From positions 1 through 40,427 of the forward strand of contig JAETRI010000030.1 of NCBI GenBank assembly GCA_021770245.1: DNA of 40,427 nucleotides, read 5' to 3'. Positions 26,810 through 35,261 of the stretch are shown piece by piece. How positions within the stretch are numbered: the first letter of the stretch is position 1; each line of letters starts with the position of its first letter. The notes under the pieces are model-generated. The model had not been told where the DNA came from and searched no databases. It worked only from the letters and a program-made list of their open reading frames with translations. A program made the position numbers and the translations under genes. The DNA is from Lachnospiraceae bacterium. GTDB lineage: Bacteria; Bacillota; Clostridia; Lachnospirales; Lachnospiraceae.

Positions 26810-27692
26810 AATCTTATACCTTCTTGTGGAAAAGAAAGCCGTCACCGCCGGAGAATTGGCTAAGAGGCTGGAGGTGTCGGAGCGGACCGTCTACCGGGAC
26901 ATTGACGCTCTGTCTGCCGCCGGTATTCCGGTGTTCACCCAAAAGGGTCAGGGAGGCGGCATCCGTCTGATGGACCGGTTCGTCTTGGATAAGACCCTCC
27001 TTTCCCAAGCGCAGCAGGATGAAATCCTGTTCGCCCTTCAGGCGCTTCGGGCTGCCAAGGGGACGGAGGAGGGGGAGACGCTGGCCCGGCTGACCGCCCT
27101 GTTTCGCAGGGAAGGCGGCGACTGGCTGGAGGTGGATTTTACCGACTGGGGCAGCGGTGCGGCGGAACGGGAGAATTTTTTCCTGGTGAAGGGGGCCATC
27201 CTGGAACGCCGTCCTCTTTCCTTTACCTATTACAGTTCCGCCGGGGAGAAGAGCCGCCGTATTGCGGAACCCGCCCGGCTGGTGTTTAAAGGAGGATGCT
27301 GGTACCTGTCGGCCTTCTGCCGGACCAGGCAGGACTGGCGCATTTTCCGCCTGGCCCGGATGGAGGATTTGGAGATGGGGGAAGGGGACTGTCCGCTCCG
27401 TTGTCCTCCAAAACGGCTTGAGGCTCCTTCGCCCGACGCTCATCCGGGGACAATCCTGCGGCTGCGGTTTGACCCTGCCGCCGCCTGGCGGGTACGGGAT
27501 TACTTCCATCCGAAACAGATCGTTTCGGAGCCGGACGGCCATCTGCTGGTGGACTGTACCTTTCCCGAGGATCCGTGGCTTATGTCCTTTCTCTTATCCT
27601 TCGGAAGCCAGCTGGAGGTACAGTCGCCGCCCTATTGGAGGGATATTCTTACCGCGGAAGCAAAAAAAGTTATAAAACTTTATGAAACCTGA
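26787..27692 (+). CDS. WYL-domain transcriptional regulator
   Basis: A 301-residue regulator of the YafY/DeoR-like type. The N-terminal winged helix (SRLFEILYLLVEKKAVTAGELAKRLEVSERTVYRDIDALSAAGIPV) is followed by a WYL ligand-sensing domain (about 140-230, LSFTYYSSAGEKSRRIAEPARLVFKGGCWYLSAFC) and a WCX C-terminal extension. It overlaps the hydrolase by 23 bases, so it is translated with it. The ligand is unknown. Confidence 0.9.
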   Translation: MKNSRLFEILYLLVEKKAVTAGELAKRLEVSERTVYRDIDALSAAGIPVFTQKGQGGGIRLMDRFVLDKTLLSQAQQDEILFALQALRAAKGTEEGETLARLTALFRREGGDWLEVDFTDWGSGAAERENFFLVKGAILERRPLSFTYYSSAGEKSRRIAEPARLVFKGGCWYLSAFCRTRQDWRIFRLARMEDLEMGEGDCPLRCPPKRLEAPSPDAHPGTILRLRFDPAAAWRVRDYFHPKQIVSEPDGHLLVDCTFPEDPWLMSFLLSFGSQLEVQSPPYWRDILTAEAKKVIKLYET

Positions 27693-27772
27693 CAAACCAT
27701 GTCATATTTGAGGGCGTATCCTTTTATCAGAGACGGGGAGGAAGCCCCGCCCAATATAAGGAGGTTATCCCA

Positions 27773-28045
27773 ATGGAAGAACGGAAATTTTGTCAGTGCT
27801 GCGGCATGCCCCTGGATAAACCCGAGGACGCGGGTACCGAGGCGGACGGCTCCTCAAGCGGCGATTACTGCCGTTACTGCTATCAGAACGGGGCCTTTAC
27901 CGCCCCGGACGCCACTATGGAGGACGAGATTGCCCTCAATCTGAAATTCAATGAGGAGAACGGGTTTCCTCTGGGTACCCGGGAGGAGGCGGAGCGGATG
28001 ATGCGAAGCTGGTTCCCGACCCTGAAGCGGTGGAGGGAAGCGTAA
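27773..28045 (+). CDS. small zinc-ribbon protein
   Basis: A 90-residue protein with CQCCGMP near residue 8 and CRYC near 36: two CxxC pairs of a zinc ribbon. It then runs DEIALNLKFNEENGFPLGTREEAERMMRSWFPTLKRW. This matches the putative zinc-ribbon family found beside WYL- and AraC-type regulators. AAGGAGG (27758-27764) lies eight bases before the ATG. A CGGGG/CCCCG hairpin sits upstream. Function unknown; possibly a partner of the WYL regulator. Confidence 0.85.
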   Translation: MEERKFCQCCGMPLDKPEDAGTEADGSSSGDYCRYCYQNGAFTAPDATMEDEIALNLKFNEENGFPLGTREEAERMMRSWFPTLKRWREA

Positions 28046-28097
28046 ACGAAACGGAAGGCCGGACGCGTAAGCGCCCGGCTTTTCCCGTTGGGGCAAC

Positions 28098-28182
28098 CCA
28101 GGACAAACGCAGGAATGGCCCTGAGGCCCCCGCCCTGCCCCGCAGCACGGGGGCCTCAGGGCCATTCTTGCGTTTGTCCTGG
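28098..28182. repeat. long-stem palindromic element, copy 3
   Basis: Thirty-five-base arms (28098-28132 and 28148-28182) with one mismatch and a 15-base loop. The ends CCAGGACAAAC and GTTTGTCCTGG show the full termini of the family. Imperfect flanking repeats GCAACCCA (28093-28100) and GCATACCCA (28182-28190) resemble a decayed target duplication. It lies between the zinc-ribbon gene and the kinase gene. Confidence 0.85.
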
Positions 28183-28261
28183 CATACCCATAATTGCCAT
28201 GGATATCTCTTCCCTCCCATGTTATACTAAAACAAAATCATTGTCCGGGGGAGGAAAGGGT

Positions 28262-30112
28262 ATGTGGAGGGAAAAACTGAAAAGCGCGGGAATTGCAGTC
28301 ATTGGCTGGATGAGGAATGTGAACATCTTCAACCGGCTTTTTATCATGTTCATCTTCGCCACGCTGCTGCCTCTGATAATGACGGAAGTGTGGTCCTATC
28401 AAAAGAGCAGCAGCGTCATTCAGGAAAAGGTTTTTATCTCCGTAAACGAAGTGATGAACCAGCTGAGCAGCAATGTGGATAAGAAAATCGAGAAGGTGCG
28501 CAACGACAGCATAGAGATCAGCTATATGTCGGAGATCCAGGATGTACTTTCTCATTATGACGAGTATAACAGTCGTATGCTCAACAGCGCCAAGGTTAAC
28601 ATCACTCAGATGATGAGCACGAAGTACGTCTTTGACAATATCGTATCCAGCATCACCCTATATACCCTGGACCATCAGCGGGTGAACGTGTACGGGGAGG
28701 ATATCTATAATGTCAGTCTGGAGGGGGAATTCCTGGAGGCGTTTTTGGCGGAATGCTATGAGAATGACGGGAAATGCGTATTCCGGGCGTTAAACGGAGA
28801 GGACGCCAGATACAGGGGAAGGGGAAACAAGCGGGGCGGGGAGATCGTCATAGGCAAGGTGGTCAAACAGAGAAAGTCAGGAGCGGTAATCGGCTACATG
28901 GTCATGCAGGTGGACGAAAGCAATTTTTCCGACATTTACAAAGCGATCAACCAGGAAATCCAGGCGGAAACCTTTATCGTGGGTCCGGACGGCATTATCG
29001 TTTCCACGGCAGGGCCATATGCTGTGGTAGGGGAAGCCTATCCCTATCCTCAGATTCTGGAAACGGTGGGCGGGGCGGGAGAAAGAAATACGGAGGCCGT
29101 ATCCATACATGGGCAGAAAATGGTGCCGCTTTGCCGCAGGCTGGAGGAGAATGAATGGCGGGTTTTCTTTTTGATTCCGCAGGAATATCTGCGCGCGGAT
29201 CTGTACTCCGTGCTTCTCAGCTCTCTGGGGGTTGCTTTAGTCGGCCTGCTTTTGGGGGTCGGGTTCACTTTCCTGTTCTCCTATAGCATCCTTGGGCCCA
29301 TGAACGAGACGGTCCGAGGGATTGAAGAATTTGAAAAGGGGAACCTGGAGATCGCGCTGGAGGAGACCGGAAACGACGAAATCACCAGGCTGGTGCGGCA
29401 GTTCAATAAAATGGCCCGCAAGATCAACGGCCTGATGGAACGGGTCAAGAATAACGAAAAGCAGAAGAGGAAGCTGGAGATCCAGGCTCTGCAGGCGCAG
29501 ATCAATCCCCATTTCCTTTCCAATACCCTGAATACCGTATCTTATATAGCCAGAATGAAGAAGGAGGAAACCATTGAAATCCTGGTGAACGCCATCATCG
29601 GACTGCTCTGCGACAGCATGAAAAACGACGACAGCCTGCATACGGTGGAAGAGGAGATCCGGCTGATTAAAAACTATATTATTATCCAGGATTACCGGCT
29701 TCTGGGAAAGTTCACGGTGGACATACAGATTGACGAGGAAATCGTTTCCTGTATGATGCCCCGTTTCATCCTGCAGCCGGTGGTGGAGAATTCCATTATC
29801 CATGGGATCGAACCGGCCAACAGGAGGGGTGTGATTTCCATCAAAGGTTCACAGAGGGACGGGCAGATCTGTTTTACCATTACGGATAACGGAATCGGGA
29901 TCGAAGGCGGCAAGATCGAACAGATTATCGCGAAGCCGCGCAACCAGGAGAAATCCAGATTCAGCGGGATCGGGATCGGAAACGTGGACAGGCGGATTAA
30001 GCTGATGATGGGTGAAGAATACGGACTGACCATGAAAAGCGAAAAGAACATCTTTACCACGGTGGAAATCCGCCTGCCGATGATCCGGAAGGGAGGGACG
30101 CAGGATGCATAA
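28262..30112 (+). CDS. sensor histidine kinase, YesM/LytS type
   Basis: A 616-residue membrane sensor. There is a membrane segment near residues 20-40, an extracellular sensing domain to about 300, a second membrane segment (SVLLSSLGVALVGLLLGVGFTF), a HAMP linker, and then the His_kinase domain with QINPHFLSNTLNTVSYI and the ATPase motifs DNGIGIEGG and GIGIGNVDRRI. The phosphoacceptor is the histidine of NPHF. Start by AGGAAAGGG before the ATG. It overlaps the regulator gene by 8 bases. Such pairs control sugar ABC transporters like the one downstream. Confidence 0.94.
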   Translation: MWREKLKSAGIAVIGWMRNVNIFNRLFIMFIFATLLPLIMTEVWSYQKSSSVIQEKVFISVNEVMNQLSSNVDKKIEKVRNDSIEISYMSEIQDVLSHYDEYNSRMLNSAKVNITQMMSTKYVFDNIVSSITLYTLDHQRVNVYGEDIYNVSLEGEFLEAFLAECYENDGKCVFRALNGEDARYRGRGNKRGGEIVIGKVVKQRKSGAVIGYMVMQVDESNFSDIYKAINQEIQAETFIVGPDGIIVSTAGPYAVVGEAYPYPQILETVGGAGERNTEAVSIHGQKMVPLCRRLEENEWRVFFLIPQEYLRADLYSVLLSSLGVALVGLLLGVGFTFLFSYSILGPMNETVRGIEEFEKGNLEIALEETGNDEITRLVRQFNKMARKINGLMERVKNNEKQKRKLEIQALQAQINPHFLSNTLNTVSYIARMKKEETIEILVNAIIGLLCDSMKNDDSLHTVEEEIRLIKNYIIIQDYRLLGKFTVDIQIDEEIVSCMMPRFILQPVVENSIIHGIEPANRRGVISIKGSQRDGQICFTITDNGIGIEGGKIEQIIAKPRNQEKSRFSGIGIGNVDRRIKLMMGEEYGLTMKSEKNIFTTVEIRLPMIRKGGTQDA

Positions 30113-31661
30113 AATTCTGTTGGTGGATGACGATCCGATCATTCTGCTCCAGCTGAGGAGGATGATCCATTGGGAAAGCCTTTCCTGTGAGCTGGCAGCG
30201 GAGGCGGCCAACGGGAAGGAGGCTATAGAACTGATCGAACGGTATCATCCGGATATCGTGATCACTGACATCAGTATGCCGGGCATAGACGGGATGGAAC
30301 TGATTGACTATATCGACCGGTACGGGGACCGGATGCAGGTGATTGCCATCAGCGCATTCGATAATTTCGATTATGTGAGGAGAAGCCTGAAAGGAGGAGC
30401 CAGCGATTATCTCCTGAAACATCAACTGACGGAAGACGTGCTGGAGAATGCCATCTCCACGGCTATCGCCGCCCTGAAGGTGGAGGGGGAATCCGCGGGG
30501 TATTCCATTCAGGAAAAGAGAGAGCATCTGATTTACCTTCTTCTGCATGACCGCCATTCTCAGCGGCAGGAGGAACTGAAGGAGCTGCATATGGAGTGGC
30601 TGAAGGGTTCCCTGGTGCTGATTCTGGGCAGGATGGATACGGAGAACGTGGCGGTGAATGAGGAAGCCGTGCGGATCCTGATGGATGAAACCATTAAATA
30701 CTACAGGGATTATCTGGTGATCCAGCTGGAGAGATGGAATTACCTTCTGCTTTTGTCCGCCGAAAATAAGGAATCCCAGGAAATCTCGGAAATCGTGGAG
30801 CAGGTTCAGAGGAATGTGAAGCGTTTCTGCAGTGCGGATATGTCCTTTGTGGTATCCAGGATCATGGAGCAGTGTGAAAATATCGCAGAGGTAATACGCA
30901 AGGCCAAGGAAATCCAGAAGGAACACGATTTTCACGGGGAAAAGGCTTTTATCGCTTTCATGGAGGAGCAGGCCGGGACGGGAATCTTTCGATGGAGTAT
31001 CGGGTCGGAAGAGAGGCTGATGCGCTGTCTGCAGGCCGGCGAAGACATGGAAGGGATTTTCGATGAAATTTTTACGCAGATGGAAGAAAAGGCCTATTCC
31101 AAAAGCCAGATGCAGGTATTCTATGTGGAGATCATGACGCTGCTTATCCGGAAGATGGAGGAATATGACTTAGAGGGGGAGCGGATCTTCGGAGAAGAAA
31201 ATCCCTACGAGGAATATTTCCGGATCGGTACGTTTCAGGAACTCAAAGCCTATCTGACGGGGAAATTCCGGCTGCTGCAGGAGGAAATCAGACGGGCGGG
31301 AAAGATAGCCTCCTACAGCGGGATCGTTCAGGATTCCATTGCGTATATTGAGGCTCATTATCGGGAAAAAATATCCCTGTCCGTCATTGCGGAAAAGCTG
31401 GCGGTCAGCCCTTCTTACTTGAGCCGTACGTTTAAGAAAGGGACAGGGATGACCCTGGTGAATTATATCAACCAGGTCCGGATGGAAAAGGCAAAAGAAC
31501 TGATGAACCAGGGCAGGCTTTCGCTGAATGAGGTGGCCTGCGAGGTGGGAATCTATAACTATAATTATTTTTACATGCTGTTCAGGGAAATCTACGGAAT
31601 CGCGCCGTCAGATTATACAAAAAATATGGGAGGACAAGAGGAAAATAGGCAAAATAGTTAG
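30105..31661 (+). CDS. response regulator with AraC-type DNA-binding domain (YesN type)
   Basis: A 518-residue regulator. The receiver domain spans about 1-120, with acidic D8-D10 and phosphorylation site D55 (VITDISMPG); a long middle region follows. The C-terminal double helix-turn-helix (about 415-510: ISLSVIAEKLAVSPSYLSRTFKKGTGMTLVNYINQVRMEKAKEL) binds DNA. It is co-translated with the kinase and expected to activate the sugar transporter genes starting 95 bases further on. Confidence 0.95.
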   Translation: MHKILLVDDDPIILLQLRRMIHWESLSCELAAEAANGKEAIELIERYHPDIVITDISMPGIDGMELIDYIDRYGDRMQVIAISAFDNFDYVRRSLKGGASDYLLKHQLTEDVLENAISTAIAALKVEGESAGYSIQEKREHLIYLLLHDRHSQRQEELKELHMEWLKGSLVLILGRMDTENVAVNEEAVRILMDETIKYYRDYLVIQLERWNYLLLLSAENKESQEISEIVEQVQRNVKRFCSADMSFVVSRIMEQCENIAEVIRKAKEIQKEHDFHGEKAFIAFMEEQAGTGIFRWSIGSEERLMRCLQAGEDMEGIFDEIFTQMEEKAYSKSQMQVFYVEIMTLLIRKMEEYDLEGERIFGEENPYEEYFRIGTFQELKAYLTGKFRLLQEEIRRAGKIASYSGIVQDSIAYIEAHYREKISLSVIAEKLAVSPSYLSRTFKKGTGMTLVNYINQVRMEKAKELMNQGRLSLNEVACEVGIYNYNYFYMLFREIYGIAPSDYTKNMGGQEENRQNS

Positions 31662-31665
31662 AATA

Positions 31666-31680
31666 AAGGATAAAATCCTT
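31666..31680. promoter_or_regulatory. inverted repeat before sugar-transporter operon
   Basis: AAGGAT, AAA, ATCCTT: a perfect 6-bp inverted repeat in the 95-base gap between the regulator and binding-protein genes. It is a possible regulator site or weak terminator; no clear promoter is visible. Confidence 0.4.
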
Positions 31681-31756
31681 AATGGCAGGAAGGGGAGCCC
31701 GCTTCTATAATAAAGCTACTGGAACATTTACATACGAGAGTGGAAAGGAAAAGGGT

Positions 31757-33163
31757 ATGAAAAGAAGAATCGTAGCATTATTATTGAGCAGCGTAATGGC
31801 GGTTTCCCTTCTCAGCGGCTGCGGCGGAAATGCGTCCGGCGGATCGGATGAGGCATCCTCCCAGCCGGCAGCGCAGGAAAGCTCCCAGGAGGAGGCGTCT
31901 GAGCCGGCAGAATCCCAGGCAGCGGAGAGCCGGGAGCAGGCTTCGGCCACAGGGGAAGCTACCCAGTTGACCTTCTGGACTTATGTGGAACAGCATACGG
32001 AGTTCATGCAGGATGCGGTGAGCGTTTGGAATGAAAAGCATCCTGACGAACACATCGAACTTCAGACGGAAACCTATCCCACAGAGGATATGCACAGCAA
32101 GCTGTTGATCACCCTGCAGTCCGGGGACGGAGCGCCGGACATTGTAGACGTGAACGTGGCCAGGTTCAGCGATTTCATGCAGGGGGATACGGAAGTGTTC
32201 GTTCCGCTGAACGATATCATCGAGCCGGAGAAACAGAATTTCCTGGAACCCGTGTTGGATATTTATAAGTACAACGGGAACTATTACGGTATTGAGTACC
32301 ATGTGGGTGCGCCGATCATGTTCTACAACACGGAGATCCTGGATCAGGCCGGGGTTAAGGTGGAAGATATCGTGACCTGGGATGATCTTCATGAGGCCGG
32401 GAAAAAGGTATTGGAGGCCACAGGAAAGCCCATCATTACCTTTGAAGTAAACGATTCCTGGAGCTATTACATCATGGCAGGAGAGAAAAAGGGCGATTAC
32501 TTTGACGAGTCCGGAAACTGTATCATCGACAGCAAGGAAAATGCGGAAGTTCTGGATTTCATGCTGAGCATGATCGAAGATGGGACGGCTGTGACCACGC
32601 CCGGCGGCGGTTTCCATACGGAAGAATATTACGGCTATATGTCTCAGGGCGGTGCGGCATCCATGCTGGAATGCCTGTGGTACATGGGCAGGTTTACCGA
32701 CTATATGCCGGAACTGGCCGGCAAGATCCAGGTGGCGGCTCCTCCGGTATGGGACGAAAGCAGCGTGTACCCGGTATTCGGCGGTACGGCTACCAGCATC
32801 ACCACCCAGTGTGAGAATCAGGATCTGGCTTCCCGTTTCCTGGCAGAGGCCAAGATCAGCGCGGAAGGTGCAGAGAAAATCTGGAACGTGCTCGGGTTTG
32901 ACCCGCTTCGGTGGGATATCTGGGATACGGATGCGATGAAGGCCCAGAACAAATATACCGATTACTTCGGAAGCGATATTTTTGAGGTGGTGCTCGGGAT
33001 GAAGGATAAGTTCCATCCCAGCAACATCACCGCATCCCCGCAGTTCTCGCTGGCCAATTCCCTGATCGCCACGGATATTTTATTCCGGGTGCTCAACGAG
33101 AAGAGCGCCACGCCGGAGGAAGCCTTAGGCAATGCGGCGGCAGAGATTAAAAGCGCACAGTAA
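31757..33163 (+). CDS. sugar ABC transporter substrate-binding lipoprotein (family 1)
   Basis: A 468-residue lipoprotein. The signal sequence MKRRIVALLLSSVMAVSLLSGC ends in the lipobox LSGC; a Ser/Glu/Ala-rich linker follows to about residue 75; the mature domain starts TQLTFWTYVEQHTEFMQ and has the family-1 features LQSGDGAPDIVDVNVARF and GEPF-like GGTATSI. It should bind an oligosaccharide or glycoside. The ATG at 31757 follows GGAAAAGGG. It is the first gene of the transporter set controlled by the kinase/regulator pair. Confidence 0.93.
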   Translation: MKRRIVALLLSSVMAVSLLSGCGGNASGGSDEASSQPAAQESSQEEASEPAESQAAESREQASATGEATQLTFWTYVEQHTEFMQDAVSVWNEKHPDEHIELQTETYPTEDMHSKLLITLQSGDGAPDIVDVNVARFSDFMQGDTEVFVPLNDIIEPEKQNFLEPVLDIYKYNGNYYGIEYHVGAPIMFYNTEILDQAGVKVEDIVTWDDLHEAGKKVLEATGKPIITFEVNDSWSYYIMAGEKKGDYFDESGNCIIDSKENAEVLDFMLSMIEDGTAVTTPGGGFHTEEYYGYMSQGGAASMLECLWYMGRFTDYMPELAGKIQVAAPPVWDESSVYPVFGGTATSITTQCENQDLASRFLAEAKISAEGAEKIWNVLGFDPLRWDIWDTDAMKAQNKYTDYFGSDIFEVVLGMKDKFHPSNITASPQFSLANSLIATDILFRVLNEKSATPEEALGNAAAEIKSAQ

Positions 33164-33279
33164 GATGCGGCATTAGCCCCATGCCTCAGCCGCCGCAGGC
33201 TGTGCGCATACGGTTTACAAAACGGGGGACTCCCGTCCGCAATGTCATGGAAACGCGGTATGGGGCTAAAAAGGAAACA

Positions 33280-33320
33280 GGCGCCTGCAAGCAGGGAGAA
33301 CCTGACTGGCAGGCGCCGTC
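33280..33320 (+). terminator. intercistronic terminator-like hairpin
   Basis: Perfect 9-bp stem (33280-33288 and 33309-33317) with GTCTTT after it. A smaller hairpin ACGGG/CCCGT lies at 33223-33237. The 267-base gap between binding protein and permeases probably lowers permease expression. The rest of 33164-33398 shows no gene. Confidence 0.6.
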
Positions 33321-33398
33321 TTTATGCATATCACGGGGATGTTTCATAGGGAGCGGCTCTATATTGTGACGCTGCCATAAATTACAGCAGCCCGTACG

Positions 33399-33430
33399 GC
33401 CGCGCAGAATGCGGCATGGAGGTAGGGATT
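33399..33430 (+). promoter_or_regulatory. stem-loop plus ribosome site before permease gene
   Basis: GCCGC (33399-33403), seven bases, GCGGC (33411-33415), then ATGGAGG and the ATG at 33431. The tail GCGGCATGGAGG is shared with the leader of the dppB-like gene (19085-19096). Confidence 0.6.
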
Positions 33431-34327
33431 ATGAAGAAAAAAAGACTGATTACCCAGAAAACGGCGCCCTATTTCTTTTGCGCCCCCTTTTTGATCTCCT
33501 TTTTCCTGTTCCTGCTATATCCTATGATAAATATGGTGTATACCAGTTTTCACAAGCTGGAGGGGATCAGCAAGTACCGGTATGTGGGTCTGGCAAACTA
33601 TGAACGCCTTCTGTCGGATACCCACATCGGGGCGGCAGTCATAAACAGCCTGGGCTTCACGGTGGGCATTATCGTGGTCAATGTGGCGCTGGCGCTTTTC
33701 CTGGCAGTGGTTTTGAACAATAAACTGACGCCCTGCCGGAACGTATTCCGGACAGCGATCTATATTCCGGCCCTGACATCCATTATCGTGGCCGGCATCT
33801 TCTTCCGTCTGTTTTTCGGCAGCAACGTGGATACGCCTCTGAATCTGGCAATGCGGTTTTTCGGGGCTCAGCCGAAGGAATGGCTCTATGATACGTCCCT
33901 CACGGGTATCGTGGCTCTGGTGTTCACATCCACCTGGCGCTGGCTGGGGACCAATATCCTCTATTTCCTGTCCGCCCTCCAGACCATCCCGCCGGAGCTG
34001 TACGACGCGGCCTATGTGGACGGAGCCTCCGCCTGGCAGAGGTTCCGGCATGTGACGCTGCCCGGGGTCAAACCCATCCTCATCTTCGTGGTGACGATCC
34101 TCACTTACGGGGGGCTGCGGATGTTCGGGGAAAGCTATGTACTCTGGCCTAACAGCAAGACGCCGGGAGACATCGGCCTGACTATCGTCCTCTACATCTA
34201 TCGTACCGCGTTCGGGCAGTTCGATATGGGCTATGCATCGGCCATGTCTGTCGCCCTCTTCGGGTTTTTGATGATATTAAATGTGGTGTATATTAAATTT
34301 TTCCGGATCGGAAAGAAGGAGGGTTGA
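33431..34327 (+). CDS. sugar ABC transporter permease, MalF/UgpA type
   Basis: A 298-residue permease with six membrane segments; the EAA loop reads AAYVDGASAWQRFRHVTLPGVKP. It begins MKKKRLITQKTAPYFFCAPFLISFFLFLLYPM. The ATG at 33431 is set by GGAGG and a following stretch. It lies four bases before the next permease gene. Confidence 0.95.
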   Translation: MKKKRLITQKTAPYFFCAPFLISFFLFLLYPMINMVYTSFHKLEGISKYRYVGLANYERLLSDTHIGAAVINSLGFTVGIIVVNVALALFLAVVLNNKLTPCRNVFRTAIYIPALTSIIVAGIFFRLFFGSNVDTPLNLAMRFFGAQPKEWLYDTSLTGIVALVFTSTWRWLGTNILYFLSALQTIPPELYDAAYVDGASAWQRFRHVTLPGVKPILIFVVTILTYGGLRMFGESYVLWPNSKTPGDIGLTIVLYIYRTAFGQFDMGYASAMSVALFGFLMILNVVYIKFFRIGKKEG

Positions 34328-34331
34328 AACA

Positions 34332-35177
34332 GTGAAGAAAAGGAATGCAAACATCTATCGATGCTGTGTGGCCGTCCTTCTCCTTGTCGTGGCGGTAGTC
34401 TGCCTGGCGCCCTTTGCCTATTTGGTGACGACCTCTTTCGTTACGGATATGAGCCTGGTATTCAAGAACGGGATCGCTTTGAAAATAACGCCGGATATGC
34501 TGGGTACGGAAAATTACTCCATGCTTTGGACGGACGACAACGGCCTGTTTTTTTCCTGGTTTAAGAACAGCATCCTGATTACGATCCTATTCACCTTTCT
34601 GTCCATCACCCTGTCCTCCATGGTGGGGTACGGCGTGGCGATGTATGATTTCAAGGGCAGGAAGGCGATTGTGGTGCTGATCCTGAGCACCATGATGATA
34701 CCGGTGGAGACGCTGATGATCCCCCTTTATAATGAAATGAACCAGTTCCATCTGCTCAATTCCTATCTGGGGGTGGTGCTTCCCTTCGCGGTATCCGGTT
34801 TTACGATTTATTTCTTCCTTCAGTACGCCCAGTCCCTGTCCCCGGAATACATGGATGCGGCCAGGATCGACGGATGCGGGGAGATCCGGATTTTCATACA
34901 TATCATGGGGCCTCTGATGAAGCCTGCATTCACCTCCATGATTATCCTGCAGGCAACCACAGCCTGGAACGATTTCCTCTGGCCCCTGATCGTCATGTCC
35001 AAGAATGTGAATTTTACGCTGACCGTGGGCCTGCAGACCTATCTGTCGCCCTACGGGAATAATTATAATCTGCTGTTTGCCGGAGCGGTGGTATCCGTCA
35101 TACCGATCATGACTCTTTTCTTCCTGTGCCAGAAGCTGTTCATGGAAGGGATGATCATGGGAGGAATCAAAGGCTGA
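34332..35177 (+). CDS. sugar ABC transporter permease, MalG/UgpE type
   Basis: A 281-residue permease with six membrane segments and EAA loop AARIDGCGEIRIFIHIMGPLMKP. The GTG at 34332 is chosen as start: AAGGAGGG lies eight bases upstream and the upstream frame would overlap the previous gene. No ATPase gene follows, so the pair must share a multi-system ATPase (MsmK/MsiK type) encoded elsewhere. Confidence 0.94.
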   Translation: MKKRNANIYRCCVAVLLLVVAVVCLAPFAYLVTTSFVTDMSLVFKNGIALKITPDMLGTENYSMLWTDDNGLFFSWFKNSILITILFTFLSITLSSMVGYGVAMYDFKGRKAIVVLILSTMMIPVETLMIPLYNEMNQFHLLNSYLGVVLPFAVSGFTIYFFLQYAQSLSPEYMDAARIDGCGEIRIFIHIMGPLMKPAFTSMIILQATTAWNDFLWPLIVMSKNVNFTLTVGLQTYLSPYGNNYNLLFAGAVVSVIPIMTLFFLCQKLFMEGMIMGGIKG

Positions 35178-35230
35178 GAAGGCGGCAGAGCAGGGCCGAA
35201 GCGTAAGAAGGTTGTTTCTTTGATCGGTAT

Positions 35231-35261
35231 GTGCGCCAAAGAGCGCGGAAAGGAGACGGGT
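35231..35261 (+). promoter_or_regulatory. stem-loop plus ribosome site before creatininase-family gene
   Basis: GCGC (35233-35236), CAAAGA, GCGC (35243-35246), then AAAGGAG (35249-35255), six bases before a TTG start at 35262. Confidence 0.55.

Noticed and set aside
28098-28182. Possible CRISPR or tandem repeat array
   Set aside because: Copies of the palindrome are isolated and thousands of bases apart, with no regular spacers and no cas genes in the window.
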